Below are positions 15,028 to 23,767 of a DNA stretch of 64,000 nucleotides, piece by piece (position 1 is the first letter of the stretch; each line of letters starts with the position of its first letter). This stretch comes from Candidatus Pelagibacterales bacterium (GTDB taxonomy: Bacteria; Pseudomonadota; Alphaproteobacteria; TMED109), in contig NYVM01000065.1 of the NCBI GenBank assembly GCA_002684605.1, positions 49,675 to 113,674 of the forward strand, in the 5' to 3' direction. The position numbers and the translations under genes are program-made. Below the pieces are notes generated by a model that did no database searches, had not been told where the DNA came from, and saw nothing but the letters and a program-made list of their open reading frames with translations.

Positions 15028-16944
15028 ATGGAATTAAATTTATACAATTCTCTTAAAGACCCAAAAAAATTAATGTCTTTATTAAAAGAGGCTGATATAG
15101 CAACACTATCCTTAGTTTTATCTCATGTTACTTCTGATTTAGGTTATGTAGATAAGATTAAACCATTTGTTAAAGGAGCTTTTGATTACTCAGTAAATGT
15201 TCCTGAAGATGATGCGCATTTTATAAGAGGCAAATTAATAGAAGTTTTGCAGAAAATAACTAATAAAAACAGCAATTTAAATAGTATTAGTAATATTAAA
15301 GATGAGCATTTATCCTATATAATGAGCGCAGGAGTAGGTGCTGAAATTAAAGATGAATACATCCCAATGATGAAAGAAGAATTAGGCTTAAATGACAATT
15401 CTACTAGAGATAAATCTATAAATGATATTAAAAAACATGAATCTAAACCTTATGTACTTATCATTGGTTCAGGGCTATGTGGTATTTTAGCTGGCATTAA
15501 ACTATCTAAAGCTGGAATTCCCTTTATTATAATAGAAAAAAATGACTCTATTGGAGGCACTTGGTATGAGAATACCTATCCTGGCTGTGGAGTTGATACA
15601 CCAAATCATGTTTATGCATATTCTTTTGAACCATCATTTCATTGGGAAGAATTTTATTCAAAAAGAGATGCAATTTTAAATTACTTAAAAAAATGTGTTA
15701 AAAAATATAATCTTTTTGATCATATTCAATTAAATACAATGGTTGAAAGTACAGTATTTAATGAAATTACGAAATCTTGGGATACTTCTATTATATGCAA
15801 TAATAAAAAATCTATTTTAAATTCAAACATCATTATCAGTGCTGTAGGGCAACTGAATAAGCCATCTATTCCTAATATTAAAGGTATAGGTGAATTTAAT
15901 GGACCTATAATTCATACGGGTGCATGGAATGATAATTTTGATTATAAGGATAAAAATATAGCTTTAATAGGAACAGGAGCTAGTGGCATGCAAGTTGCTC
16001 CAGAACTGGCAAAAAAAGCAAAAAGCTTAACAATATTTCAAAGAACACCTCATTGGATAATAGCTAACCCTAATTATCATAGAAAGCTATCAAAAGGAAA
16101 AAAATGGGTATTAGAAAATATACCTTTTTATTCAAGATGGTATCGTCTTCAGCTATTTTGGGGTTTTTGTGACGGTATTCATGCTTCTTTATATAAGGAT
16201 CCTAATTGGAAATTTCCAGATAGATCATTAAACAATACTAATGAACGTTTTAGAGTGAATATGGTAAAGCACATTGAATCAATAATTGGAAATGATAAAG
16301 AGCTACTTAATAAAGTTATTCCTAATTACCCTCCATACGGTAAAAGAATGTTAATGGATAATAATTGGTTTGAAATGCTTAAGAAAGACAATGTTAAGCT
16401 TATTACGGATAAAGTTAATAGTATCACTAATTCAAGTATAAAAACAGATGAACATACATATAAGAAAGATGCAATAGTTATGGCCACAGGTTTTAAAGCT
16501 AGTAAAATGATTTGGCCTATAAAAGTATTAGGTAAAAAAGGAATAAACCTTAATGACTTCTGGAATAATGATAACCCCAAAGCAAATGTAGGTATTACTG
16601 TTCCAAATTTTCCTAATTTTTTTATAATGTATGGACCTAATACAAATCTAGCCCATGGTGGTAGCATAGTTTTTCACGGCGAGTGTCAAATAAGATACAT
16701 ATTAGGATGTATAAATTTATTATTAGAAAAAAAATATAAAACAATGGATTGCATGCAGGAGCCTTTTGAAAAATATAATTCTAAAGTAGATGCAGAGCAT
16801 TCAAAAATGGTTTGGACTCATGATAAAGTTAATAGTTGGTATAGAAATGGTACTGGAAGAGTTATTACAAATTCTCCATGGAGGCTTATAGATTATTGGA
16901 ATTTTACAAAAAAACCTATAGAACAAGATTATAAATTTAATTAA
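15028..16944 (+). CDS. flavin monooxygenase of the Baeyer-Villiger type
   Basis: A 638-residue class B flavoprotein monooxygenase. FAD binds at GSGLCG (147-152) and NADPH at GTGASG (315-320). The Baeyer-Villiger fingerprint FxGxxxHxxxW is present as FNGPIIHTGAW (290-300). An N-terminal extension of about 135 residues precedes the first Rossmann fold, as in the longer BVMOs of the hydroxyacetophenone or cyclododecanone type. It should turn a ketone into an ester or lactone with NADPH and O2. It starts a three-gene plus-strand unit; the NIPSNAP gene follows after 19 bases. Confidence 0.9.
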   Translation: MELNLYNSLKDPKKLMSLLKEADIATLSLVLSHVTSDLGYVDKIKPFVKGAFDYSVNVPEDDAHFIRGKLIEVLQKITNKNSNLNSISNIKDEHLSYIMSAGVGAEIKDEYIPMMKEELGLNDNSTRDKSINDIKKHESKPYVLIIGSGLCGILAGIKLSKAGIPFIIIEKNDSIGGTWYENTYPGCGVDTPNHVYAYSFEPSFHWEEFYSKRDAILNYLKKCVKKYNLFDHIQLNTMVESTVFNEITKSWDTSIICNNKKSILNSNIIISAVGQLNKPSIPNIKGIGEFNGPIIHTGAWNDNFDYKDKNIALIGTGASGMQVAPELAKKAKSLTIFQRTPHWIIANPNYHRKLSKGKKWVLENIPFYSRWYRLQLFWGFCDGIHASLYKDPNWKFPDRSLNNTNERFRVNMVKHIESIIGNDKELLNKVIPNYPPYGKRMLMDNNWFEMLKKDNVKLITDKVNSITNSSIKTDEHTYKKDAIVMATGFKASKMIWPIKVLGKKGINLNDFWNNDNPKANVGITVPNFPNFFIMYGPNTNLAHGGSIVFHGECQIRYILGCINLLLEKKYKTMDCMQEPFEKYNSKVDAEHSKMVWTHDKVNSWYRNGTGRVITNSPWRLIDYWNFTKKPIEQDYKFN

Positions 16945-16963
16945 ATTATGGAGCTAAATTATT

Positions 16964-17602
16964 ATGATTAATGAGCTTAGAATGTACACAACTCGTCCAG
17001 GCAAAATGAAAGATGTTGTAAATGCTAGTGCGACAGTTGCTCAGAAAATAAGAGGAGGAGATACTTACGGTAAGTTAATAGGGCATTGGTGGAGCGAAAT
17101 AGGAAAAATGAATCAATATGTTCATATGTGGGAATATAAAGACCCTGAAGAAATGAGAAGATTAAGGTCAGAATTAGCTGCTAAGGAAGACTGGAAGAAT
17201 AAGTTTGTTCCACTTGTAGGGCCCAATATTTTAACGCAAGAAATTAGATTGTTAAGACCGTTAACAGAAATAAAAAAACCAGCGAATAGTTCAAATATAT
17301 ATGAGCTTAAAATTATTAAACTTAATATAGGACAATCTGCAAAATGGGCTAAAAAATTTCTTGAAATTGTTGATTTAATAGAAAATTCTTCTATAAATAT
17401 TGGTATATGGAACACTGAGTTACAGGACCCAAATGAAATAATTTCATTATGGAGTCATCCAAACTTAGAAAATATGAGTAAATACTGGTATGAATTAGAA
17501 TCTAATAAAAATTGGAATGATTTTAATAATTACCAAGAGAACTCTGTAAAAAGTGAAGAAAATATAATTCTTAAGTCCTCTGTTTGTTCGCCATTACAAT
17601 AA
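16964..17602 (+). CDS. NIPSNAP family protein
   Basis: A 212-residue cytosolic protein with two ferredoxin-like NIPSNAP repeats: the first opens with INELRMYTTRPGKM, and the second begins with YELKIIKLNIG near residue 110. The HMWEYKD strand (about 50-56) is typical. Members are dimeric alpha/beta-barrel proteins often encoded beside oxidative catabolic genes, but their biochemical role is poorly known. It lies between the Baeyer-Villiger monooxygenase and the copper chaperone with short gaps (19 and 24 bases), so it is probably co-transcribed. Confidence 0.82.
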   Translation: MINELRMYTTRPGKMKDVVNASATVAQKIRGGDTYGKLIGHWWSEIGKMNQYVHMWEYKDPEEMRRLRSELAAKEDWKNKFVPLVGPNILTQEIRLLRPLTEIKKPANSSNIYELKIIKLNIGQSAKWAKKFLEIVDLIENSSINIGIWNTELQDPNEIISLWSHPNLENMSKYWYELESNKNWNDFNNYQENSVKSEENIILKSSVCSPLQ

Positions 17603-17626
17603 TAAATTCTTAATATAGGAAAAAAA

Positions 17627-18079
17627 ATGAAAAATTTTTTAACATGCTTAGCAATATTATTTTTTAGTTTTTCAACTTTTGCGCATAAATTTGAAACTAA
17701 TAATATGATAGTAAAACACCCATGGATGAAAACTTTTAAAAATAATGGAGCGGGTTACTTTAAAATTGCAAATACAAGTAATGAGGATATTCATTTAGTA
17801 AAAGCTATATCTAATAATGTCAGAAAGATAGAACTGCATGAAGTTATCATAGAAGATGATGTTGCAAAAATGAGGCCAACGCCTGATGGAGTAATTATTA
17901 AAGCTGGTGATATTATGGAGTTTAAACCTAAGAGCAACCACTTGATGTTTTTTGGAATCAAAAATGATTATAAAGAGGGTGAAATGATGGAAGTTAAATT
18001 TATATTTAAAAATTTAGATGCTTTAGAAGTTAAATTTAAAGTTGAGTCTAAAAAAGCTTCTCATAAACATGAACACTAA
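17627..18079 (+). CDS. PCu(A)C periplasmic copper chaperone
   Basis: A 150-residue periplasmic protein with a Sec signal (cleavage near TFAH). It has the PCu(A)C copper(I) site: His in ELHEV, Met about 11 residues later in AKMRP, and HLMFF about 20 residues after that. The C-terminus is a short His/Lys tail (KKASHKHEH) that may bind extra metal. The family delivers copper to the CuA or CuB site of cytochrome oxidases. Its position behind a monooxygenase and NIPSNAP gene is unusual. It is followed by a bidirectional terminator. Confidence 0.88.
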   Translation: MKNFLTCLAILFFSFSTFAHKFETNNMIVKHPWMKTFKNNGAGYFKIANTSNEDIHLVKAISNNVRKIELHEVIIEDDVAKMRPTPDGVIIKAGDIMEFKPKSNHLMFFGIKNDYKEGEMMEVKFIFKNLDALEVKFKVESKKASHKHEH

Positions 18080-18091
18080 ATATTTTATACT

Positions 18092-18126
18092 AAAAGAGGC
18101 TTTATTCTATATATAAGGCCTCTTTT
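18092..18126. terminator. Bidirectional terminator between convergent genes
   Basis: aaaagaggc (18092-18100) pairs with gcctctttt (18118-18126), with A and T runs on the two sides. It can end both the copper chaperone unit (plus) and the aldehyde dehydrogenase unit (minus). Confidence 0.85.
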
Positions 18127-18139
18127 AATATTATTTTAT

Positions 18140-19576
18140 TTAAGAAGCTTTTGAGATAGCTCCCATAACAGATTTTATTTCTAAGAAGTCTTCAAGTCCA
18201 AATTCTCCCCACTCGCGACCATTTCCAGACATTTTATATCCACCAAAAGGAGCCGATTGATCTCCGGGTGCATTATTAATGTGGACCATTCCTGTTCTGA
18301 GCTTAGAAGCAACCGATTTTGCATTTTCAATGTTTTCTGATGAAACATATCCAGATAGTCCATAGATAGTTTCATTAGCAATATTAATAGCATCCTGTTC
18401 GTCTTTATATCCTAGTATACTTAAAACTGGACCAAATATTTCTTCTCTAGCAATAGTCATATCGTTAGTTACATTAGCAAAAATAGTAGGTTCAACATAA
18501 TAACCTTTATTATAACCTGCAGGAGCATCTGTTCCTCCACCAACTAGAGTTGCGCCTTCCTTAATACCTATTTCAATAAGATTTTTAATTTTGTTATATT
18601 GAACTTCACTAACAACAGGACCAATAGTAGTTGTCTCTGATTCTGGGTTTCCTACTACAATTTTATTTAAAGTATTTTTAGCAATTTCAATAACTTCATC
18701 CATTTTTGATTCAGGAACTAACATTCTAGTAGGAGCATTACATGATTGACCTGAATTATTCATGCAATGCATAACCCCTTTGCTAACTGCTTTATTAAAA
18801 TCTGCATCATGTAATAAAATATTAGCAGATTTCCCGCCTAACTCTTGAGTTACTCTTTTAACTGTGTCTGCAGAAGCTTTTGCCACAGATATTCCTGCTC
18901 TAGTTGAACCAGTAAAAGACATCATATCTATATCTTTATGCTTACTCATAGCTTCACCTACTGTAGGTCCGTCTCCATTTATCATATTATATACTCCCGG
19001 AGGAACACCTGCTTCATCTAAAATTTCTGAAAATATTATAGCACTTAAAGGAGCAACTTCACTTGGTTTTAATATCATTGTACATCCTGCTGCTAATGCA
19101 GGGCCAACTTTACAAGCTATTTGATTAATTGGCCAATTCCATGGAGTAATAAGTCCACAGACACCAACGGGTTCTTTTCTAATTATAGTTGTATTGATTT
19201 CTGTTTCAAATTTGTATTCTTTAAGAGCTTTATATGCTTTACTTAAATGACCTAATCCAGCTGGGGCTTGTGCGTTATTAGCTAAATTAACAGGGGCGCC
19301 CATCTCACTCGTAATTGCCTTAGCTAGATCTGGCATACGTTTTTTATAAACATCCATTATTTTTTCAAATAATTCTAAACGTTCTTCTCTTGAAGTTAAT
19401 GAAAATGTTAGGAATGCTTTTTTTGCTGCAACAACAGCTTTGTTTACATCCTCTTCAGACCCTAAGCTAATTTCAGAAATAATTTCTTCATTAGCAGGGT
19501 TTATAACATTTAAAGTTTTTGGAGATACTGGGTCTACCCATTCACCATTAATATAAAATTTTTTAGTATTATTCAT
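18140..19576 (-). CDS. aldehyde dehydrogenase family protein
   Basis: A 478-residue NAD(P)-dependent aldehyde dehydrogenase. The oxyanion Asn147 in TPWNWP, the cofactor Lys170 in LKPSE, FTGSTRAG (221-228), the general base Glu245 in QELGGKS and the catalytic Cys279 in NNSGQSCN are all present. The aldehyde is unknown. It follows thiX after 23 bases with an aagga ribosome site and no terminator between, so it is probably transcribed from the TPP-riboswitch operon. That suggests a role with a thiamine-pathway aldehyde, or simply a shared transcript. Confidence 0.92.
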   Translation of the reverse strand: MNNTKKFYINGEWVDPVSPKTLNVINPANEEIISEISLGSEEDVNKAVVAAKKAFLTFSLTSREERLELFEKIMDVYKKRMPDLAKAITSEMGAPVNLANNAQAPAGLGHLSKAYKALKEYKFETEINTTIIRKEPVGVCGLITPWNWPINQIACKVGPALAAGCTMILKPSEVAPLSAIIFSEILDEAGVPPGVYNMINGDGPTVGEAMSKHKDIDMMSFTGSTRAGISVAKASADTVKRVTQELGGKSANILLHDADFNKAVSKGVMHCMNNSGQSCNAPTRMLVPESKMDEVIEIAKNTLNKIVVGNPESETTTIGPVVSEVQYNKIKNLIEIGIKEGATLVGGGTDAPAGYNKGYYVEPTIFANVTNDMTIAREEIFGPVLSILGYKDEQDAINIANETIYGLSGYVSSENIENAKSVASKLRTGMVHINNAPGDQSAPFGGYKMSGNGREWGEFGLEDFLEIKSVMGAISKAS

Positions 19577-19599
19577 TATTTGTCCTTATTTTTAAGAGG

Positions 19600-20352
19600 T
19601 TAGTTTATGTTAGATTTTGGGTCCCATTTTGTTAATTTATTAGTTATAAAAGTAACAAGATTATATAGGATAATTGTAAAAATTGCTAAAATAATTATTG
19701 AAGCGAACATTAAATCGATTTGTACTCTACCACTAGCATAAAGCATTATATAGCCTAATCCCTTAGAAGAGCCTACCCATTCTCCAATAACTGCACCCAT
19801 TGGGGCAAAAGCTGCTGCTAATTTTAACCCAGAAGATAATTGTGGAAGGGCAAATGGTATTCTAATTTTAAATAACATCATCAATGTACTAGCTCCCATC
19901 ATTTTAGCTAGATTTACGATCATAGGATCTATCCTTTTTAGACCATCGTAAAAAGCTATAGTAATTGGAAAGTATATTATTAAGATGGTCATTATTATTT
20001 TAGACCAAATGCCATATCCTACCCAAAGAGTTAATATTGGAGCTATAGCAAATATAGGTATTGCCTGAGTTAAAATAATGAAAGGAAGTAACCATTTTCT
20101 GGTGCTTTTAGAAATGATAAATAAAATTCCTGTATAAAGACCTAATATTGTTCCTAGTAAAAAACCTATTATTATTTCATAAAATGTAATTAGAGAATGA
20201 TAAGTTAGTAATTCTATATTATTTAATATTGATAAAAATACTATATATGGACTAGGTAGAATATAGGAAGGTGTTTTTGTTAAATATTGTATAGCCCACC
20301 AGAAAAGTATAAAAAAGATAAAGCTTATTAAAAATTTAATAAAAATTCTCAT
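19600..20352 (-). CDS. thiX: thiamine-precursor ABC transporter permease (ThiX-like)
   Basis: A 250-residue inner-membrane permease of the SsuC/TauC/ThiX type, with about six hydrophobic helices. The coupling loop is visible in MVNLAKMMGASTLMMLFKIR (about 145-164), followed by the PxxLPQLxSGLKLA segment and a late GEWVGSSKGLGY motif. Sequence alone would allow sulfonate or nitrate, but the TPP riboswitch in front of the operon points to a thiamine precursor such as HMP or formylaminopyrimidine. It overlaps thiZ by 4 bases. Confidence 0.85.
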   Translation of the reverse strand: MRIFIKFLISFIFFILFWWAIQYLTKTPSYILPSPYIVFLSILNNIELLTYHSLITFYEIIIGFLLGTILGLYTGILFIISKSTRKWLLPFIILTQAIPIFAIAPILTLWVGYGIWSKIIMTILIIYFPITIAFYDGLKRIDPMIVNLAKMMGASTLMMLFKIRIPFALPQLSSGLKLAAAFAPMGAVIGEWVGSSKGLGYIMLYASGRVQIDLMFASIIILAIFTIILYNLVTFITNKLTKWDPKSNIN

Positions 20353-21074
20353 TGTATATAAGACTTTTTTAATAGGTTAAGTATATATTTGTAACTATAA
20401 ATTAAATTATCATTTGTAATTTTTCTTAATGGCTTTGATGAGGGAAGCTTAATAGGTTTCAACTGTTTGTTAGACACATAGTATAGGGTGTTGCTTAACA
20501 TTAAAGCCTCTAAAGGGTCATGAGTGACCATGATTACAGTTTTGTTTTTAAGTAATGACCAAGTCAGTTTTTGAATTTTAGATTTGGTAATGGTATCAAG
20601 AGAAGAAAAAGGTTCATCCATTAAAATAATATCATTGTTTTCCATTAAAGTTCTTGCTAAGGCTGCTCTTTGTCTCATTCCTCCTGATAATGTTGAAGGT
20701 AATTGCTTTGCAACATCTATTAGGCCTACTTTTTCTAATAAAAGGTTAGCTTTATGAAGGTCTATTTTTTCTCTTCTTAATTTTTGTCCTAAAGTTACAT
20801 TTTCAAGAACATTTAACCAAGGAAGTAACAAATCATTTTGTGCCATCCAAGAAAAAGACAAATCTTTATTAATATTTTTTGATATATTATTATTAAAAGC
20901 TGCTGATATATTTAAATTAGCAATTATTTTTAGTAAAGTGGATTTTCCAGTTCCAGATTGGCCAATAATTATAGTCCATTGATCTAGCTTTATCTCTAAT
21001 TCAACATTAGAAAAAAGCTCATCTTTATTTAAACTAAGACTTCCATTTAATGAAAAAGATGAACTTTTTATCAT
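20349..21074 (-). CDS. thiZ: thiamine-precursor ABC transporter ATP-binding protein (ThiZ-like)
   Basis: A 241-residue ABC ATPase. Walker A GQSGTGKST (38-46), signature LSGGMRQR, Walker B IILMDEPFSSLD and the switch His in VTHDPLEA are intact. The Q-loop region reads SWMAQNDLLLPWLNV, typical of the nitrate/sulfonate/pyrimidine transporter subfamily. It sits 4 bases after the binding protein gene and overlaps the permease gene, so all three are one riboswitch-controlled unit. Confidence 0.88.
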   Translation of the reverse strand: MIKSSSFSLNGSLSLNKDELFSNVELEIKLDQWTIIIGQSGTGKSTLLKIIANLNISAAFNNNISKNINKDLSFSWMAQNDLLLPWLNVLENVTLGQKLRREKIDLHKANLLLEKVGLIDVAKQLPSTLSGGMRQRAALARTLMENNDIILMDEPFSSLDTITKSKIQKLTWSLLKNKTVIMVTHDPLEALMLSNTLYYVSNKQLKPIKLPSSKPLRKITNDNLIYSYKYILNLLKKSYIQ

Positions 21075-21078
21075 TTAT

Positions 21079-22020
21079 TTACTCAAATATTTCTATAGCC
21101 ATTTTATCATAGGATAATTTTTTTTTAATTAATCCTTCAACGTATAGAAACTCTTCAAATCTATTATATCTGCCTTTATCTAATGCGGCTGGTCTTAGAG
21201 CAAACCTAGGTATCGTGTCAAACCATGCTCTCCTATTTAATTCATTATTTAATTCTTTAGAATAATTTGCAAAAATATCCCAGCTTTCATCAGGATGATT
21301 TATTATATATTGTGTAGCTTTTTCTATTGAGTTTAAAAATTTTATAAGAACTTTTTTATTAATATTTTGATTGTTTACAATAAATATTAACTCATCATAC
21401 GGAGGCACACCTTCTTCTTCAATATAAAAACATTTTCCTTCAACCCCTTCAATTTCCATTTGGTTTAGTTCAAAATTTCTATAAGCACCTATTACTGCAT
21501 CAACTTGTTTGCTCATAAGGGCGGGGGACAATGACCAATTAACATTTATATATTCAACTTCGTTTTTATTAATATTTGCTTTTTTAAGGATTGCACTTAA
21601 CAAGGCTTGTTCCATACCTGCAATTGAATAGCCTATTTTTTTATTTTTTAAGTCAGACAATTTTTTTATTGGTCCGTCTTTGAGAACTAATAAACAATTT
21701 AGAGGAGTGGCGATCAATGTTCCAACTCTAACTAGAGGCAAACCTTCATGTACTTGCATATGTAATTGAGGTTGGTAAGAAATGGCAATATCAGCTTTAC
21801 CTGCGGCTACTAACTTAGGAGGATCTGAAGGGTTCGCAGGTGGTATAATTTCAACTTCTAAACCTGCTTCTTTAAAGAGGCCTTTTTCATTTGCTATAAT
21901 AACTGGGCCATGATCTGGGTTTATAAACCAGTCCAATAATAATGTAACTTTTTCATTAGCTAATGCACTATTAAATAATAAAGAAATAATGACAAAAAAG
22001 AATATAGTATAGTTTTTCAT
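21079..22020 (-). CDS. thiY: thiamine-precursor ABC transporter substrate-binding protein (ThiY, NMT1/THI5-like)
   Basis: A 313-residue periplasmic binding protein with a Sec signal (cleavage near ALANE). The mature N-terminus, LLLDWFINPDHGPVIIANEKG, and the following AGLEVEIIPP and SDPPKLVAAGKADIAISYQP are characteristic of NMT1/THI5-like ThiY proteins, which bind pyrimidine precursors of thiamine. The gene starts directly downstream of a TPP riboswitch, the strongest evidence for the substrate class. With tenA elsewhere in the window it fits pyrimidine salvage. Confidence 0.92.
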   Translation of the reverse strand: MKNYTIFFFVIISLLFNSALANEKVTLLLDWFINPDHGPVIIANEKGLFKEAGLEVEIIPPANPSDPPKLVAAGKADIAISYQPQLHMQVHEGLPLVRVGTLIATPLNCLLVLKDGPIKKLSDLKNKKIGYSIAGMEQALLSAILKKANINKNEVEYINVNWSLSPALMSKQVDAVIGAYRNFELNQMEIEGVEGKCFYIEEEGVPPYDELIFIVNNQNINKKVLIKFLNSIEKATQYIINHPDESWDIFANYSKELNNELNRRAWFDTIPRFALRPAALDKGRYNRFEEFLYVEGLIKKKLSYDKMAIEIFE

Positions 22021-22025
22021 GTTTT

Positions 22026-22094
22026 CTCCCTACGTTGGTACTAGCCAACAGGTTCAAAGGGTATATATCTCAGCCTTATTATTAGGCACCCCTG
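22026..22094 (-). promoter_or_regulatory. TPP (THI-box) riboswitch
   Basis: Read on the minus strand the segment gives GGGGTGCC, then GGCTGAGA, then ACCC-TTTGAACCTG, a TTGG/CCAA stem, and CGTAGGGA. These are the conserved TPP aptamer elements in the right order. It ends about 6 bases before the thiY start codon. The aptamer's 3' strand (GTAGGGA) includes the likely ribosome site, so ligand binding probably blocks translation of thiY. No separate terminator hairpin fits. Confidence 0.93.
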
Positions 22095-22395
22095 ATAGTT
22101 ATATATAGATACAATATAGATATATATAATTATGTGAAGTCTAATTTCATAAACCTCTAATATTTACTATTTAGCTCTCTTAATAATATTCTAATTAACA
22201 CATTATTACTAGTTAATTTATAAAAAGCATATATTTTAACCACATAAAATTTAATATTGCTTATTTTTTAATCAATATTAAATTTACAATACTTTTTTTT
22301 GAGGTAATGCAATACTTTAGTAGTTGGCACAAAACATGCTTGTATATATGAATAAGAAGTATTGTAATTTTATAGAACAAAATAAGGAAAAATAG
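22095..22395. other. Intergenic region between the divergent thi operon and the ammonium transporter
   Basis: About 300 AT-rich bases without a plausible gene. The right part holds a sigma-54-type promoter for the ammonium transporter and, 16 bases upstream of it, the 12-mer tttgaggtaatg (22298-22309) that recurs before the porin gene. The promoter of the thi operon must also lie here, but I could not single out a convincing minus-strand hexamer pair. No NtrC-like palindrome was seen. Confidence 0.6.
22325..22340 (+). promoter_or_regulatory. Sigma-54 (-24/-12) promoter for amt
   Basis: TGGCACAAAACATGCT has GG at 22326-22327 and GC at 22338-22339, exactly 10 bases apart, and matches the TGGCAC-N5-TTGC consensus at nearly every position. 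The predicted start is near 22350, about 45 bases before ATG 22396. RpoN control fits an ammonium transporter. Confidence 0.72.
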
Positions 22396-23616
22396 ATGGA
22401 AACTCAAGATATAGCGTTTATATTTAATACATTTTCATTTTTAGTAAATGGAATACTAGTAATGTTGATGGCTGCAGGTTTTTGTATGCTGGAAGCAGGA
22501 ATGGTAAGGACAAAAAGTGTAGCAACTATATGCACAAAAAATATTGTATTATATTCAGTGGCAGGGCTTTTATACTTTTTAGTAGGTTATAATTTAATGT
22601 ATTCTGGAGTCGATGGAGGTTTTATTGGAACATTTAGTCCTTTTGATGTTGCTGATCCTTCTGTTGAAACTTCAGATTCTGGATATGCAGGTGCATCAGA
22701 TTGGTTTTTTCAAATGGTATTTGTTGCAACCGCAGCTTCAATAGTTTCAGGAGCCGTTGCGGAAAGAGTTAAATTATGGTCATTTTTATTAATTGTGGTT
22801 GTTTTAACAGCAATAATTTATCCAATTCAAGGCTCCTGGACTTGGGGTGCAGGATGGCTATCAAACATAGGGTTTAGTGATTTTGCCGGTTCTACTATTG
22901 TTCATTCTGTAGGTGGATGGTGTGCACTAGCAGGCTGTATAGTCCTAGGAGCAAGAAAAGGTAAATACTCTAAAAGTGGTGGTGTTAATCCAATGCCAGC
23001 ATCAGCCTTACCTTTAGCTACATTAGGAACATTTTTATTATGGTTTGGTTGGTTTGGTTTTAATGGAGGTTCACAGCTTGCTCTTGGTTCTGTAGCAGAT
23101 GCAAGTGCAATGGCTAGAATATTTTGTAATACTAACTTAGCAGCTGCTGGAGGAGTTGTAACAGCTTTAATCTTGTGTCAAATTTTATACAAAAAAGTTG
23201 ATTTAACATTTGTATTAAATGGTGCATTAGGCGGACTAGTTTCTATAACTGCAGAGCCTTTAGCTCCAACATTTTTATCAGCAGTAGTAATTGGAGGTAT
23301 AGGTGGAGCATTAGTTGTATTTACAGTGCCCTTATTAGATAAGTTTAAAATTGATGATGTAGTAGGAGCAATACCAGTACATTTAGTTTGTGGTATTTGG
23401 GGAACATTAGCAGTTCCGTTAACGAATTCTGATGCTAAATTTAGTATACAGTTAATTGGTATATTATCTATTGGCGCATTTGTTCTTATTTCCAGTTTTA
23501 TATTATGGTATGCAGTTAAAGCTATTTTAGGTGTTAGATTATCAGACGAAGAAGAAAAAGATGGTGCTGATAAAACTGAAATTGGCCTTAATAGTTATCC
23601 AGAATTTATTAAGTAA
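22396..23616 (+). CDS. amt: ammonium transporter (Amt family)
   Basis: A 406-residue inner-membrane channel with about 11 helices and no cleavable signal. The external AmtB-like FQM segment (105-107), the conserved Asp163 before STIVHS, and the twin pore histidines H170 and H329 (in IPVHLVCG) are present. It moves ammonium into the cell for assimilation. No glnK gene accompanies it, which is uncommon. A sigma-54-type promoter precedes it and a strong terminator follows, so it is probably a nitrogen-controlled single transcript. Confidence 0.95.
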   Translation: METQDIAFIFNTFSFLVNGILVMLMAAGFCMLEAGMVRTKSVATICTKNIVLYSVAGLLYFLVGYNLMYSGVDGGFIGTFSPFDVADPSVETSDSGYAGASDWFFQMVFVATAASIVSGAVAERVKLWSFLLIVVVLTAIIYPIQGSWTWGAGWLSNIGFSDFAGSTIVHSVGGWCALAGCIVLGARKGKYSKSGGVNPMPASALPLATLGTFLLWFGWFGFNGGSQLALGSVADASAMARIFCNTNLAAAGGVVTALILCQILYKKVDLTFVLNGALGGLVSITAEPLAPTFLSAVVIGGIGGALVVFTVPLLDKFKIDDVVGAIPVHLVCGIWGTLAVPLTNSDAKFSIQLIGILSIGAFVLISSFILWYAVKAILGVRLSDEEEKDGADKTEIGLNSYPEFIK

Positions 23617-23629
23617 GTTCAATTATTTC

Positions 23630-23655
23630 AGGGGCAGTATTTCGCTGCCCCTTAT
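23630..23655 (+). terminator. Intrinsic terminator after amt
   Basis: aggggcag (23630-23637) pairs with ctgcccct (23645-23652) around a 7-base loop and is followed by a T-rich stretch. It separates amt from the MarR-like gene. Confidence 0.85.
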
Positions 23656-23767
23656 TATTTAAATATTAAATAATTTAATTAGTTAATGTGTTTAAAAATA
23701 CTTAATATATAACATCTAAGTATATTTAAAATACTTATTAATAAGCTATATTATTTAAGGAAATTAA

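Noticed and set aside
22260..22325. NtrC-type binding palindrome upstream of the amt promoter
   Set aside because: No GCAC...GTGC-like dyad could be found in the available stretch.
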